From positions 1 to 64,000 of the forward strand of contig CACKUZ010000003.1 of assembly GCA_902603475.1 (NCBI GenBank): a stretch of DNA of 64,000 bases, read 5' to 3'. Shown here piece by piece: positions 35,005 to 44,914 of the stretch; position 1 is the stretch's first letter; each line of letters begins with the position of its first letter. The notes beneath the pieces are model-generated. The model saw nothing but the letters and a program-made list of their open reading frames with translations, was not told the origin of the DNA and did no database searches. The position numbers and the translations under genes are program-made. Origin of the DNA: an uncultured Pelagibacteraceae bacterium (GTDB lineage Bacteria > Pseudomonadota > Alphaproteobacteria > Pelagibacterales > Pelagibacteraceae).

Positions 35005-35421
35005 ATGAACTACTGGTTACTCAAATCTGAACCGGATGTATGGTCAATTGATCAACAAATTAAAGCTGGAGAAAAAGGAGCCAACTGGGATGGGGTAAGA
35101 AATTACCAAGCAGCAAGTAACTTAAAAAAAATGGAAAAAGGAGATCTTTGTTTTTTTTATCATTCTAATATTGGAAAGGAGATAGTTGGTATTCTCGAAG
35201 TTATTAAAACGGCATTCATTGATCCGACGGATAAGAAAAAAAGGTTTGTTGCAGTTAAAGTTAGATTTAAAAGTAAACTTCAAAATCCTGTAACACTTCA
35301 AAACATCAAAAAAACTAAGGCTTTGAAGAACTTATCTCTAATTAGGCAAAGTAGACTGTCTGTAATGCCTATTGATACTAAAAGCTGGAAAATAATTTTG
35401 AAGATGGGTAGAATTAAATAA
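35005..35421 (+). CDS. EVE domain-containing protein
   Basis: This 138-residue single-domain protein matches the EVE (PUA-like) fold: YWLLKSEPDVWSIDQ at the start, NWDGVRNYQAASNLKKM, then GDLCFFYHSN and GIVGILEV-like strands. EVE domains bind modified bases in nucleic acids, as in thymocyte nuclear protein 1. A role in recognising modified DNA or RNA is likely, target unknown. It sits between the sulfotransferase and acsA genes, spaced by 4 and 9 bases. Confidence 0.88.
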   Translation: MNYWLLKSEPDVWSIDQQIKAGEKGANWDGVRNYQAASNLKKMEKGDLCFFYHSNIGKEIVGILEVIKTAFIDPTDKKKRFVAVKVRFKSKLQNPVTLQNIKKTKALKNLSLIRQSRLSVMPIDTKSWKIILKMGRIK

Positions 35422-35430
35422 AAAAAATTC

Positions 35431-37416
35431 ATGCCTAAGAAAAAAAAAGTTAAAAAAAAAGCAATCTCAAAAAAACCTAAAGAGACAATTTATAAAACTA
35501 AGAAAGAATGGATAAGTAAAGCTACCGTTAATAAATCTGAATATGTAAAGAAATATAACGAGTCAATTAAAGACAACGATGGATTTTGGAAAAAGGAAGG
35601 AAAAAGAATTAATTGGATTAAACCTTATAAAAAGATCAAAGACGTTAAATATAGTAAAGATGATGTTCATATCAAATGGTTCTATGATGGTACTTTAAAT
35701 GCCTCGGCGAATTGCATTGATAGACATCTAAAAAAGAATGCTAATAAGACTGCGATTATATGGGTAGGAGACGATCCAAAAGTTCAAAAAAAAATTACAT
35801 ATAAAGAACTTCATAAAGAGGTTTCAAAAGCAGCAAATGGATTAAAAAATCTGGGAGTTCAAAAAGGTGATAGAGTAACAATTTATCTTACCATGATACC
35901 AGAACTTGCCTACACAATGCTTGCATGTGCAAGAATAGGTGCAGTTCACTCCATAATATTTGGAGGTTTTTCACCAGATAGTATTTCTGGCAGAATTAAT
36001 GATTGCGAATCTGATTATGTTATAACTGCAGATGAGGGTGTAAGAGGAGGCAAAACAATCCCTTTAAAATCTATTACAGACGAAGCTTTGCAGAGCTGTC
36101 CCAATATAAAGAAATGTGTTGTTGTAAAAAGAACAGGTACCAAAAAGATTGATTGGTACTCTGATCGTGATGTTTGGTATCACAAAATGACAAGTAAAGT
36201 TTCAGCAAAATGTGAGCCTGAGGAAATGAATGCTGAAGATCCATTATTCATTCTTTACACATCTGGTTCAACTGGGAAACCAAAAGGTGTGCTACACACA
36301 ACTGGTGGATATATGGTTTATGCATCAATGACTCACCAATATATTTTTAATTATAAACCTAAAGATATTTACTGGTGCACGGCTGATATAGGCTGGGTTA
36401 CAGGACACAGTTATATTATTTATGGTCCGCTTGCTAATGGTGCAACTACAATTATGTTTGAAGGAATACCTACTTATCCTGATACATCTAGGTGGTGGCA
36501 AATAGTTGATAAATATAAAGTTAATATTTTTTATACAGCTCCAACAGCAATCAGAGCTTTAATGAGGGAAGGTGATAAACCTGTAAAGAAAACATCTAGA
36601 AAAACTTTAAAACTTTTAGGCACTGTAGGTGAACCAATTAATCCTGAAGCTTGGGAATGGTATTACAAAACTGTTGGTGATAGCAGATGCCCAATCGTTG
36701 ATACATGGTGGCAAACAGAAACAGGTGGAATTTTAATCAGTCCTCAAACTGGCGCGATAGATTTAAAACCAGGATCTGCAACCAAACCATTTTATGGAAT
36801 TAAACCAGAGATCCTAGATAAAGATGGCAAGGTTTTAAAAGGAGAAGCACAAGGTAGACTTTGTATTTCACAATCATGGCCCGGACAAATGAGAAGTGTG
36901 TATGGTGACCATCAAAGATTTATAGATACTTATTTTTCACAGTTTGATGGGAAGTATTTTACAGGTGATGGCTGCAGAAGAGATAAGGATGGATACTATT
37001 GGATTACAGGAAGAGTAGATGATGTAATTATTGTTTCAGGCCATAATTTAGGTACCGCAGAAATAGAAAGTGCGTTTGTAGCTCATCCAAAAGTGGCTGA
37101 AGCAGCAGTGGTTGGTTACCCACATGATATAAAAGGGAACGGGCTTTACTGTTATGTAACTTTAAATGCTGGAGAAAAAAGCACTCTTGATTTAGAGAGA
37201 GATTTAAAACTTTGGGTAAGGAAACAAATTGGTCCAATAGCAACTCCAGACTTAATTCAATTTGCTCCCGGACTTCCAAAAACAAGATCAGGTAAAATAA
37301 TGAGAAGAATTCTAAGAAAAATCGCTGCCAATGAACATGGTCAATTGGGGGACACAACCACTTTAGCTGATCCTTCAGTTGTTGAAAGCTTAGTCGATAA
37401 TAGAAAAAATATTTAG
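35431..37416 (+). CDS. acsA: Acetyl-CoA synthetase
   Basis: This 661-residue AMP-forming enzyme makes acetyl-CoA from acetate, ATP and CoA. It has the phosphate loop [12 protein letters not shown] near residue 275, the adenine motif [10 protein letters not shown], the hinge [12 protein letters not shown] and the regulatory/catalytic lysine in [10 protein letters not shown] near 616, the site normally controlled by acetylation. The first 25 residues are an unusual Lys-rich extension ([15 protein letters not shown]). No downstream Met offers a credible shorter start. It lies close to an acetate-type symporter. Confidence 0.96.
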   Translation: MPKKKKVKKKAISKKPKETIYKTKKEWISKATVNKSEYVKKYNESIKDNDGFWKKEGKRINWIKPYKKIKDVKYSKDDVHIKWFYDGTLNASANCIDRHLKKNANKTAIIWVGDDPKVQKKITYKELHKEVSKAANGLKNLGVQKGDRVTIYLTMIPELAYTMLACARIGAVHSIIFGGFSPDSISGRINDCESDYVITADEGVRGGKTIPLKSITDEALQSCPNIKKCVVVKRTGTKKIDWYSDRDVWYHKMTSKVSAKCEPEEMNAEDPLFILYTSGSTGKPKGVLHTTGGYMVYASMTHQYIFNYKPKDIYWCTADIGWVTGHSYIIYGPLANGATTIMFEGIPTYPDTSRWWQIVDKYKVNIFYTAPTAIRALMREGDKPVKKTSRKTLKLLGTVGEPINPEAWEWYYKTVGDSRCPIVDTWWQTETGGILISPQTGAIDLKPGSATKPFYGIKPEILDKDGKVLKGEAQGRLCISQSWPGQMRSVYGDHQRFIDTYFSQFDGKYFTGDGCRRDKDGYYWITGRVDDVIIVSGHNLGTAEIESAFVAHPKVAEAAVVGYPHDIKGNGLYCYVTLNAGEKSTLDLERDLKLWVRKQIGPIATPDLIQFAPGLPKTRSGKIMRRILRKIAANEHGQLGDTTTLADPSVVESLVDNRKNI

Positions 37417-38039
37417 ATCTTTATTAGTTTAGAAAACTCTTCCTTAATATTATCCCATTTCAAAATCATAGAATTAAGGACTATTTTTCTATCTATAGAT
37501 TTTAGTTCAGTAGCTACTGGAGCCCAATTATACAATGCAAGAGCACTTTCATTAAATGGCCAAGACTTATAATAGTCATCCCATTTTATTTGATCTAATC
37601 TTTTCTGAAAACTTGCCTTTGCTTCATCAACAATTTCTTTAGGCATACCATTCTCTAATTCTTTGTTCAAAATATTATTATAAATTTCAGAAGCTTTATT
37701 AGTTTCACGAAAATTATAAAAAACATTTAAATACGAAACAGTGTAAAAAGATAAATCTTGAAGTGAAATTGCATATATGTTCCATTTGGCTGTGTTAATT
37801 GATTTTAAAAATTTTTCATCATCAAAATGGAGAACCCATTTAGTGCCCATTCTTGTTTTTAAATAATTATACAAAGTAACTTGTGATACCCATGCTGATT
37901 TTTGCTGAATAAATTCTTTCAAATCATCAATATTTTTTATTTTTTTCTTTGGCAAAATGCCTTTGAACATTGCAACTAAATAAACTTTGAAATCTTCAAG
38001 TTTTATATCTTTTAAGTTGAATCTGTATTTAAGGGCCAT
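37413..38039 (-). CDS. Conserved hypothetical protein
   Basis: I do not recognise a characterised family. The 208-residue product is cytoplasmic-looking, with no signal peptide or membrane helix, and is rich in Trp, Tyr and Lys with mostly helical character. Recognisable blocks are [21 protein letters not shown] and the Trp-containing [21 protein letters not shown]. Its stop overlaps the acsA stop in the opposite direction by 4 bases, and it diverges from the symporter genes. Confidence 0.7.
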   Translation of the reverse strand: MALKYRFNLKDIKLEDFKVYLVAMFKGILPKKKIKNIDDLKEFIQQKSAWVSQVTLYNYLKTRMGTKWVLHFDDEKFLKSINTAKWNIYAISLQDLSFYTVSYLNVFYNFRETNKASEIYNNILNKELENGMPKEIVDEAKASFQKRLDQIKWDDYYKSWPFNESALALYNWAPVATELKSIDRKIVLNSMILKWDNIKEEFSKLIKI

Positions 38040-38159
38040 TTATCTACTTAATATCTTGATGTATAATGTAAAAATGACACAATATCGAGTGTTTTTAGGG
38101 GTTTAAATAAATTTGATTATCGGTATGGTTCTTTCTTTAACCTATAGGAGAGAGAAAAA

Positions 38160-38426
38160 ATGTCAAAACAAGAACAACACTGGGAAAAAACCAGGAACTT
38201 GCTCTTTATTACATTAGCAATTTGGTTTGTTTTCTCAATTGGCATCTTTCTTTTCGGAGCCGAAATGCAAGAATCAAGCATTAGACCATTTGGATATCCT
38301 TTAACGTATTGGTTTACATGTCAGGGATCGCTTGCAATCTTCGTCATTCTAATTTTCTGGTTTGCCGGTCGACAAGAGAAAATAGATGATGAATTCGGAT
38401 TTACTGAAAGAGAGGGTGATCAATGA
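38160..38426 (+). CDS. DUF4212 small subunit of sodium/substrate symporter
   Basis: This 88-residue protein has two membrane helices and matches DUF4212 (KTRNLLFITLAIWFVFSIGIF, then FGYPLTYWFTCQGSLAIFVIL). The family is the small partner of VC_2705-type sodium:solute symporters. The ribosome-binding site AGGAGAG precedes ATG 38160. It overlaps the large subunit by 4 bases. Confidence 0.92.
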   Translation: MSKQEQHWEKTRNLLFITLAIWFVFSIGIFLFGAEMQESSIRPFGYPLTYWFTCQGSLAIFVILIFWFAGRQEKIDDEFGFTEREGDQ

Positions 38427-40237
38427 TAAAAGGTAAATTTATAGATAACTTACCTAAAGTCTATGGGATATATACTGGAGGTTTTTTAGTATTTATCATC
38501 ATAATGGCAATAGCTGAACAAGCTGGAATGACAGCAAAGATGATTGGTATCTTTTTTGTATCATTTACAGTTTTGATTTATGCTTTAATTGGTTGGTTGT
38601 CCAGAACACTTCAAACAGATGCTTATTACGTAGCTGGAAGGCAAGTACCTACTGTATTTAATGGAATGGCAACTGCAGCAGACTGGATGTCTGGTGCATC
38701 ATTTGTAGCCATGGCAGGTGGTATCTACTTCAAGGGCTATGGTTATATGGCACTACTTGTTGGATGGACTGGTGGATATGTACTAGTTGCATCTTTGTTA
38801 GCACCATATCTTAGAAAATTTGGATGTTATACTGTTCCAGATTTTATAGGAACTCGTTACGGTGGTAACCTAGCAAGATTTAGTGCTGTTATAGTCTTAA
38901 CTGTTGCATCATTCACTTACGTGACTGCTCAAATTAACGCTACAGGAACAATTGCCTCTGTTGCTTTAGATATTCCATTTGAAATTGCAGTTTACGTTGG
39001 ACTAGCTAGTATTCTGATGTGCTCAATGCTTGGTGGAATGAGAGCAGTAACTTGGACACAAGTTGCTCAATACATTGTACTAATTATTGCTTATTTACTT
39101 CCAGTATTCTGGATAAGTAACAATATTGGTGCAGGTTTCTTCCCACACTTCATGTTAGCTGACGAGGTAGCAAGAATTGCAGAACTTGAAGGTCAATTTG
39201 GATTTGTTAAAAACTCAGCTGCAGATTTAGCTACAGTTCCAAAAGGATTGTCTGCAATTACTAAAGCTCACTCTTCAGTTAATGCAACACCTTGGGCGTT
39301 TATTTCACTAGCAGTATGTATGATGGCAGGAACAGCTTCATTACCTCACGTTATGATGAGATACTTTACTACTCCAAGTGTAAGAACAGCAAGAAGATCA
39401 GTAGGTTGGTCGTTATTCTTTATATTCCTACTTTATTCTTCTGCTCCAATGTTAGCTACTCTATCTAAAATTTCATTGATGGATCCTAACTTGGCTACTG
39501 GAATTATTGGTAAATCAATAACTGAAGTTCAAGCTCTTGACTGGTATCAAAACTGGAACCAAGCGAAGTTGATGTTTGTAAGTGACTTTAATGGCAATGG
39601 AACTTTAGAACTTAATGAGTTCTTCATGAAAGGTAGTGCTGTTGTATTAGCAACACCTGAAATTGCTGGATTACCTTATGTAATATCTGGACTAGTTGCT
39701 GCTGGAGGTATGGCTGCTGCCATGTCAACTGCGGATGGATTAGTTTTAGCTATTTCAAATGCGTTATCACATGATGTTTACTACAAAATCATTAATCCAA
39801 AAGCTGAAACTGCAAAAAGATTAATTGTAGCAAGGGTATTACTTGTATTAATTGGTTTTGCAGGAGCTACAATTGCTGCACTAGAGATACAAGGTATTCT
39901 AGGTTCGGTAATTTGGGCTTTTGACTTTGCGATGTCTGGACTATTCTTCCCACTTGTACTTGGTGTATGGTGGAAGAGAGCTAATGCTCCAGGAGCTGTT
40001 GCAGGAATGCTATTAGGACTGATCTCAGGAACTGCGTATTTAGTTTGGGTACGAAGTGGTGGATCTGGGTTCTTAGGCATAACTCAACTTACTTTTGGAA
40101 TAGTCGGTGCAGCTGTGAGTTTAGTTTCTATGGTTGTTGTCAGTTTAATAACTGCAGCACCAGATGCAGCTACTCAGAAGATGGTTGATGATGTCCGAGT
40201 ACCAAGTGGTAAAACCATACTTGGAAAACAACATTAA
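38423..40237 (+). CDS. Sodium:solute symporter large subunit (VC_2705 subfamily)
   Basis: This 604-residue protein has about 13 membrane helices. SSS-family marks include ADWMSGASFVAMAG and YYVAGRQVPT near the start and AGGMAAAMSTADGLVLAISNALSHD. The subfamily carries acetate, pyruvate or lactate (ActP-like). A loop insertion holds a complete EF-hand-type calcium loop at residues 388-399 (DFNGNGTLELNE, with D1, N3, N5, G6 and E12 in place). It follows DUF4212 and lies near acsA, which supports a monocarboxylate substrate. A GC-rich hairpin follows the stop. Confidence 0.9.
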   Translation: MIKGKFIDNLPKVYGIYTGGFLVFIIIMAIAEQAGMTAKMIGIFFVSFTVLIYALIGWLSRTLQTDAYYVAGRQVPTVFNGMATAADWMSGASFVAMAGGIYFKGYGYMALLVGWTGGYVLVASLLAPYLRKFGCYTVPDFIGTRYGGNLARFSAVIVLTVASFTYVTAQINATGTIASVALDIPFEIAVYVGLASILMCSMLGGMRAVTWTQVAQYIVLIIAYLLPVFWISNNIGAGFFPHFMLADEVARIAELEGQFGFVKNSAADLATVPKGLSAITKAHSSVNATPWAFISLAVCMMAGTASLPHVMMRYFTTPSVRTARRSVGWSLFFIFLLYSSAPMLATLSKISLMDPNLATGIIGKSITEVQALDWYQNWNQAKLMFVSDFNGNGTLELNEFFMKGSAVVLATPEIAGLPYVISGLVAAGGMAAAMSTADGLVLAISNALSHDVYYKIINPKAETAKRLIVARVLLVLIGFAGATIAALEIQGILGSVIWAFDFAMSGLFFPLVLGVWWKRANAPGAVAGMLLGLISGTAYLVWVRSGGSGFLGITQLTFGIVGAAVSLVSMVVVSLITAAPDAATQKMVDDVRVPSGKTILGKQH

Positions 40238-40253
40238 TTAAAATATATTATTT

Positions 40254-40276
40254 TAGGGGCGAAGTTTTCGCCCCTA
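40254..40276 (+). terminator. GC-rich hairpin after the symporter gene
   Basis: TAGGGGCGAA (40254-40263) and TTCGCCCCTA (40267-40276) form a perfect 10-bp stem with a 3-base loop, 17 bases after the symporter stop. No U-run follows on the plus strand, so it may terminate weakly or protect the upstream mRNA 3' end, letting the YggT-like and rpe genes be expressed separately. Confidence 0.5.
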
Positions 40277-40289
40277 GACAAGATCAAAA

Positions 40290-40640
40290 ATGTCAGCAAA
40301 CTTTCATCCCTTAGTTTATATAATTGATTATGTCCTTGGAGTTATAATGTGGACTTTAATTGGAAGAGTTGCGATGAATATATTTCAGAAAGAAGATTCA
40401 CAATTTTTCTTTATGAAAGTCTTTGTTAAACTAACAAATCCACTTATAAAAATATTTAAACCAATTACTCCAAGTTTCATTATAGGACCTTTAGTACCAC
40501 TTTATGTGGCATGGTTCTTTTACATGGGTCGTTTCTATTTAATGCCTTATTTGCTTGGTTATTCAGTTATGGGCATGCTCTCATTCCCTCTTGAGAGTGA
40601 GATAGCTAGAGAAATATATAGAATATTCAGTAAAAACTAA
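40290..40640 (+). CDS. YggT-like small membrane protein
   Basis: This 116-residue protein has two to three hydrophobic segments. The central VKLTNPLIKIFKPITPSFI matches the TDP-I/L-x-PIRR-type loop of YggT proteins, but the sequence is more diverged than the copy at 29212. Function unknown. It lies between the symporter hairpin and rpe. Confidence 0.65.
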   Translation: MSANFHPLVYIIDYVLGVIMWTLIGRVAMNIFQKEDSQFFFMKVFVKLTNPLIKIFKPITPSFIIGPLVPLYVAWFFYMGRFYLMPYLLGYSVMGMLSFPLESEIAREIYRIFSKN

Positions 40641-40658
40641 TTCAAATAAAACAAAAAA

Positions 40659-40683
40659 TTGATACTAATATTTTTAGTATCAA
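40659..40683 (+). promoter_or_regulatory. Perfect hairpin ending at the rpe start codon
   Basis: TTGATACTAA (40659-40668) and TTAGTATCAA (40674-40683) are a perfect 10-bp inverted repeat with a 5-base loop. The right arm ends on the base before the rpe ATG. No Shine-Dalgarno sequence is free upstream, so the hairpin, or a protein bound to the DNA palindrome, could control rpe initiation. Confidence 0.45.
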
Positions 40684-41343
40684 ATGAAAAAAATTCAAAT
40701 TTCTCCATCTATATTATCTGCCGACTTCAGCCAGCTTGGTAGTGAAATTAAGAAACTAGAACAAGGTGGAGCTGACCTAATTCACGTCGATGTTATGGAT
40801 GGCCACTTTGTACCAAACCTAACCATAGGTCCTCCAGTTATAAAAAATCTAAGAAAATATACCAAACTTCCGTTTGATGTCCATTTGATGATCTCACCTG
40901 TACATAAATATATTGAAGATTATGCAAAAGCTGGTGCTGATATAATAACCATTCATCCTGAAGCAACTGATAACTTGAAAAAATCTATAAATTTAATAAA
41001 AAAATTAGGTAAAAAAGTTGGTGTATCTTTGAACCCAAAAACTGAAATAAAAACTTTAATAGATGAAATAGAAAGTATTGATTTAGTTTTAGTTATGAGT
41101 GTTAATCCTGGTTTTGGTGGGCAAAAATTTATGCCTGAAGTATTAGATAAAATAAAAGAATTAAAAAAAATAAAGGATCAAGATAAATATCACTTCGATA
41201 TTGAAGTGGATGGAGGAATTAATTTTAGTAATTCAAAAAAAGTCTTAGAAGCTGGAGCTGATATTTTGGTATCTGGAACCACAGTTTTCAAAGAGAACGA
41301 TGGGAATATCAAAACTAATATTGAAAAACTAAAATCAATGTAA
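40684..41343 (+). CDS. rpe: Ribulose-phosphate 3-epimerase
   Basis: This 219-residue TIM-barrel enzyme of the pentose phosphate pathway interconverts ribulose-5-P and xylulose-5-P. It has the opening ISPSILSADFSQLG, the catalytic Asp and metal ligands in HVDVMDGHFVPNLTIGP and HLMI, and EVDGGINFSN with the second catalytic Asp. The heparinase-like gene follows after one base. Confidence 0.96.
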   Translation: MKKIQISPSILSADFSQLGSEIKKLEQGGADLIHVDVMDGHFVPNLTIGPPVIKNLRKYTKLPFDVHLMISPVHKYIEDYAKAGADIITIHPEATDNLKKSINLIKKLGKKVGVSLNPKTEIKTLIDEIESIDLVLVMSVNPGFGGQKFMPEVLDKIKELKKIKDQDKYHFDIEVDGGINFSNSKKVLEAGADILVSGTTVFKENDGNIKTNIEKLKSM

Positions 41344-41344
41344 A

Positions 41345-42973
41345 ATGTTTTTAAAAAGTTCTTTTAATTATATCAATGAATTTTACTTTATTTTTAAAAA
41401 CCAAATACGAAAAATTTATTTAAACTCATCTATCTATAACAAAAAAATCTCAAGAGTTGATGAAAATGTTTTAGTTTATCAACCAAGTCTCAATATACTA
41501 AGTTCATTAATAAAATACGAAAAACAAAAAAAGAAAATTGAAAATTTTAATGTTCAATCTATATGGGAAAATAAAAATCTTAAATATAATGATTTTAAAA
41601 AACTTCATAGTTTTTATTGGCTATTTTCAATAGATCTTAAATCTTCAAATGAAGTTACTCAGTCAATTATTGAAAATTGGATAAAAAAGAATCAAAACTA
41701 TGAAACAAAAAGTTGGGAAACAGATATTCTTTCTAAAAGGGTAATAGCTTGGATATCAAATTCAAAAATAACTTATAATCAATCTACAAATAGCTATAAA
41801 AATAGTTTTAACGAAATAATTAGTAAGCAGGTAAATCATTTAATGAATGAAATTGACAGATCATCTGATTTAAACGACAAAATGATTGGGTGTACAGCGA
41901 TAACTCTCACCGGCATAGCATACAAAAACAATAGATTTTTGGAGTATGGGTTAGATTTGCTTAAAAAGATTATTAACACATCTTTTGATAATAACTATTT
42001 TCCAAAATCAAGAAATATAAGACAGATGGTTTTTTATTTAAAATATTTTATTTTGATAAGAGAGCTGTTAAAAGACTCTTTAAATGACATCCCAGAATAC
42101 TTAAATGAGATAATTCATTATCTTGGTAAATCCTATGATTTTATTTGGGGGTCATTAAAGCAGAGTTTATTATTTAACGGAAACAATATTTCAAATTATA
42201 AAGACTTTGACAAATATTTATCTCTTTTTAGATACAAGTTTAAGAATGATAAATTTGATGTATCTGGCTATAAAATATTAAAAAATAAAGATGCAGTCCT
42301 TGCTATGGATACAGGAGGTAATCCAACGAGAAATTACTCCGAAAATTATCAAAGTGGACCATTATCATTTGAATTTTTTTTTAAGGGTAAAAAACTAATT
42401 ACTAACTCTGGTTATTTTCAAGATCATAACCATCAACTGAATTCAATTTCAAAATCAACTGCAACTCATTCGACATTAATTTTAGATAATTCTTCAACTT
42501 GTAATTTTAAAAAAAATAGTAAAGGTCCTAGTATAGTAAGCAAAGGATTTAAAACGTTTGATGGTGACGTAACATATGAAAAAAATTATTGGAGTATTAA
42601 ATGTTCACATGATGGATATTTATCAAGATATGGAGTAATTCATCAGCGAAGTATAGAATTTGATATAAATAAAAATATCCTTTTTGGAAAAGAAAAACTT
42701 ATTAAAAAAAAGAATTTTAAAGTTACTAACTTTGAAATAAGGTTTCATCTATTGCCAAACATTAAAGTAACAAAGCTTCAAGACAATAAATCTATATTAA
42801 TTGAATTAGAGAATTCTGGTTGGAGGTTCTTTTCAAATGATGGATTGATAGGTGTTGAAACTGGGCTATATTTTGGTAATAAAAATAATTATATTGAGAA
42901 CCAGAATATTTTTATCTCGGGAGTTACACAAAATAATGAACAACTAATTGAATGGCAAATTAGTAAGATATGA
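41345..42973 (+). CDS. Heparinase II/III-like protein
   Basis: This 542-residue protein has a helical N-terminal toroid-like part and a C-terminal beta-rich domain with the heparinase II/III pattern (LSFEFFFKGKKLITNSGY, then TATHSTLILDNSST). It has no clear signal peptide. In many Alphaproteobacteria a gene of this family lies directly before purH, as here, yet its role is unknown. The purH ATG overlaps its stop by 4 bases. Confidence 0.82.
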   Translation: MFLKSSFNYINEFYFIFKNQIRKIYLNSSIYNKKISRVDENVLVYQPSLNILSSLIKYEKQKKKIENFNVQSIWENKNLKYNDFKKLHSFYWLFSIDLKSSNEVTQSIIENWIKKNQNYETKSWETDILSKRVIAWISNSKITYNQSTNSYKNSFNEIISKQVNHLMNEIDRSSDLNDKMIGCTAITLTGIAYKNNRFLEYGLDLLKKIINTSFDNNYFPKSRNIRQMVFYLKYFILIRELLKDSLNDIPEYLNEIIHYLGKSYDFIWGSLKQSLLFNGNNISNYKDFDKYLSLFRYKFKNDKFDVSGYKILKNKDAVLAMDTGGNPTRNYSENYQSGPLSFEFFFKGKKLITNSGYFQDHNHQLNSISKSTATHSTLILDNSSTCNFKKNSKGPSIVSKGFKTFDGDVTYEKNYWSIKCSHDGYLSRYGVIHQRSIEFDINKNILFGKEKLIKKKNFKVTNFEIRFHLLPNIKVTKLQDNKSILIELENSGWRFFSNDGLIGVETGLYFGNKNNYIENQNIFISGVTQNNEQLIEWQISKI

Positions 42974-44514
42974 GTAAAAAAATTAAAAAAGCAATTATAT
43001 CTCTCTCAGATAAATCAGAAATTAAATTAATTTTAAATACACTAAAAAAATATAAAGTTAATCTGATAAGCTCAGGAGGTACATCAAAAGAAATTAAAAA
43101 ATTAGGCTACAAGTGCACTGAAGTATCAGAATATACAAATGCAGATGAGATTTTAGATGGCAGGGTTAAAACACTTCATCCAAAGTTGTATGCAGGTATT
43201 TTAAGCAAAAGGGAAAATAAAAATCATAAAAAGGAACTAAAAAGAAATAATTATAACGAAATAGATTTAGTTGTAGTCAATTTTTATCCATTTGAAGAAA
43301 CATTAAAAAACACAAAAGACCAAAATAAACTTATTGAAAACATAGATATTGGGGGTCCAACTCTTGTAAGAGCAGCAGCAAAAAATTATCAATATACAAC
43401 TGTTCTAACCTCTCCACTTCAATACAAAGAATTCATTTTAAATTTAGAAAAAAATAACGGTGCTACAAGCCTAGAGTTTAGAAAAAAACTATCTCAAGAA
43501 GCTTTTAATTTGACTGCATACTATGACTCGGTAATTTCAGAATATTTAAATGTAAAAAATAATGTTCATTTTCCTCAAAAGAAAACCATTCATGGAAATT
43601 TGATAGGTGTTTTACGATACGGTGAAAACCCTCATCAACAATCAGCAATTTATAGTAGATATAATGATTTAGGTATATCACAATTGAATGGGAAAACATT
43701 AAGTTATAATAATAATAATGATATTTATGCCGCATTAAATATTTCACAAACACTTCCAAAAAATATTGGAACTGTAATTGTGAAACATGCAAACCCCTGT
43801 GGTGTTTCAGTGAATAAGAGTAAAATTGAGAGTTATAAAGAGGCTCTAGCTTGTGATCCAATAAGTGCCTTTGGAGGAATTGTCTCTTGTAATTTTAAAG
43901 TAAATAGAAAAATAGCTTTAGAATTAAATAAAATATTTTTAGAAGTAATTATTGGACTCGGGTTTGATAAGGATTCTCTGAAAATCCTAAAAAAGAAAAA
44001 AAATTTAAGACTGATTGATGCATCTAAATTGGGTAGACAAAACTCAGCTAATATTAATAGCAACTTTGACTCTTTATTAATTCAAAGTTTTGATAACAAA
44101 GTTTTCACACAAGATAATTTTAAGGTTGTCTCTAAAACTAAACCAACAAAAAAAATTTTTAATGATCTATTGTTTGCTTTCAATGTATGTAGAAACGTAA
44201 AATCTAATGCAATTGTTTTAACGAAAAAAAGTTCAACTATTGGTATTGGTTCAGGTCAACCAAGTAGGCTGGATAGTTGTAAAATAGCAATTGATAAAAT
44301 GAAAAAATTCCAAAAAATTAATGAGAATGATATAATCTTAGCAGCCTCAGATGCTTTCTTTCCTTTTATAGATGGAATTGAAACTCTAGTACAAAACGGT
44401 GTTAGTGCCATTATTCAGCCTTCAGGTTCTATTCGTGATAAAGAAATTATTAAATTTGCTGATAAATTAGGAATAATATTAGTTTTTTCAAAAACTAGGC
44501 ATTTCAAACATTAA
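42970..44514 (+). CDS. purH: Bifunctional purine enzyme PurH (AICAR transformylase/IMP cyclohydrolase)
   Basis: This 514-residue enzyme performs the last two steps of IMP synthesis. The N-terminal cyclohydrolase has ISLSDKSEI and GRVKTLHPKLYAGIL. The C-terminal transformylase has LRYGENPHQ, the catalytic KHANPCG and SDAFFPF. Length is slightly below the usual 520-530. It ends the rpe-heparinase-purH run and meets the pterin dehydratase gene tail to tail. Confidence 0.96.
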   Translation: MSKKIKKAIISLSDKSEIKLILNTLKKYKVNLISSGGTSKEIKKLGYKCTEVSEYTNADEILDGRVKTLHPKLYAGILSKRENKNHKKELKRNNYNEIDLVVVNFYPFEETLKNTKDQNKLIENIDIGGPTLVRAAAKNYQYTTVLTSPLQYKEFILNLEKNNGATSLEFRKKLSQEAFNLTAYYDSVISEYLNVKNNVHFPQKKTIHGNLIGVLRYGENPHQQSAIYSRYNDLGISQLNGKTLSYNNNNDIYAALNISQTLPKNIGTVIVKHANPCGVSVNKSKIESYKEALACDPISAFGGIVSCNFKVNRKIALELNKIFLEVIIGLGFDKDSLKILKKKKNLRLIDASKLGRQNSANINSNFDSLLIQSFDNKVFTQDNFKVVSKTKPTKKIFNDLLFAFNVCRNVKSNAIVLTKKSSTIGIGSGQPSRLDSCKIAIDKMKKFQKINENDIILAASDAFFPFIDGIETLVQNGVSAIIQPSGSIRDKEIIKFADKLGIILVFSKTRHFKH

Positions 44515-44517
44515 AAT

Positions 44518-44856
44518 TTAATTGATTTTATCAATTTTTGCAGCAAGCACAAAATCGCTTTCATGCAATCCATTAATTGCATGTGTTTGTATTTTAATTT
44601 TTGCATATCCCCAACCAAACCATATATCAGGGTGATGGCCTTCTTGTTCAGCAATTTCTCCAACTTGATTTACAAAAGATTGGCTTTCTAAAAAATTGTT
44701 AAATTTGAAATTTTTAATTATATAGTAATCTTTTTTATCTAGAGACTCTACATCCCATCCATCAACTTTCTTAAGGTATTTATGAATTTCCTCTAAGTTA
44801 AAACTTGGAATTCCTCCCTCGCAAGGAATACATTTTTTATCGGCTAAATCAGACAT
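44518..44856 (-). CDS. phhB: Pterin-4a-carbinolamine dehydratase
   Basis: This 112-residue protein of the PCD/DCoH family dehydrates 4a-hydroxytetrahydrobiopterin. The active-site pattern E-x3-HHPD-x6-Y-x-K-x3-QTHAINGL is complete (three catalytic His). An N-terminal CIPCEGG pair of cysteines is a common family variant. No phenylalanine hydroxylase gene lies near; in such genomes the enzyme may serve molybdopterin or folate chemistry. Confidence 0.9.
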   Translation of the reverse strand: MSDLADKKCIPCEGGIPSFNLEEIHKYLKKVDGWDVESLDKKDYYIIKNFKFNNFLESQSFVNQVGEIAEQEGHHPDIWFGWGYAKIKIQTHAINGLHESDFVLAAKIDKIN

Positions 44857-44914
44857 TTAAACTAATTATAAATATTAGATTTAAGAATTGCAAGCGGCAG
44901 ATGGTCTTTATATT

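Noticed and set aside
38041-38159. Strong promoter TATAAT at 38062-38067 for the symporter genes
   Set aside because: The -10 box is perfect but no acceptable -35 box lies 16 to 18 bases upstream, and it is nearly 100 bases from the start; left uncalled.
43505-44063. Antisense frames across purH
   Set aside because: purH is complete; the opposite frames show no family motif.
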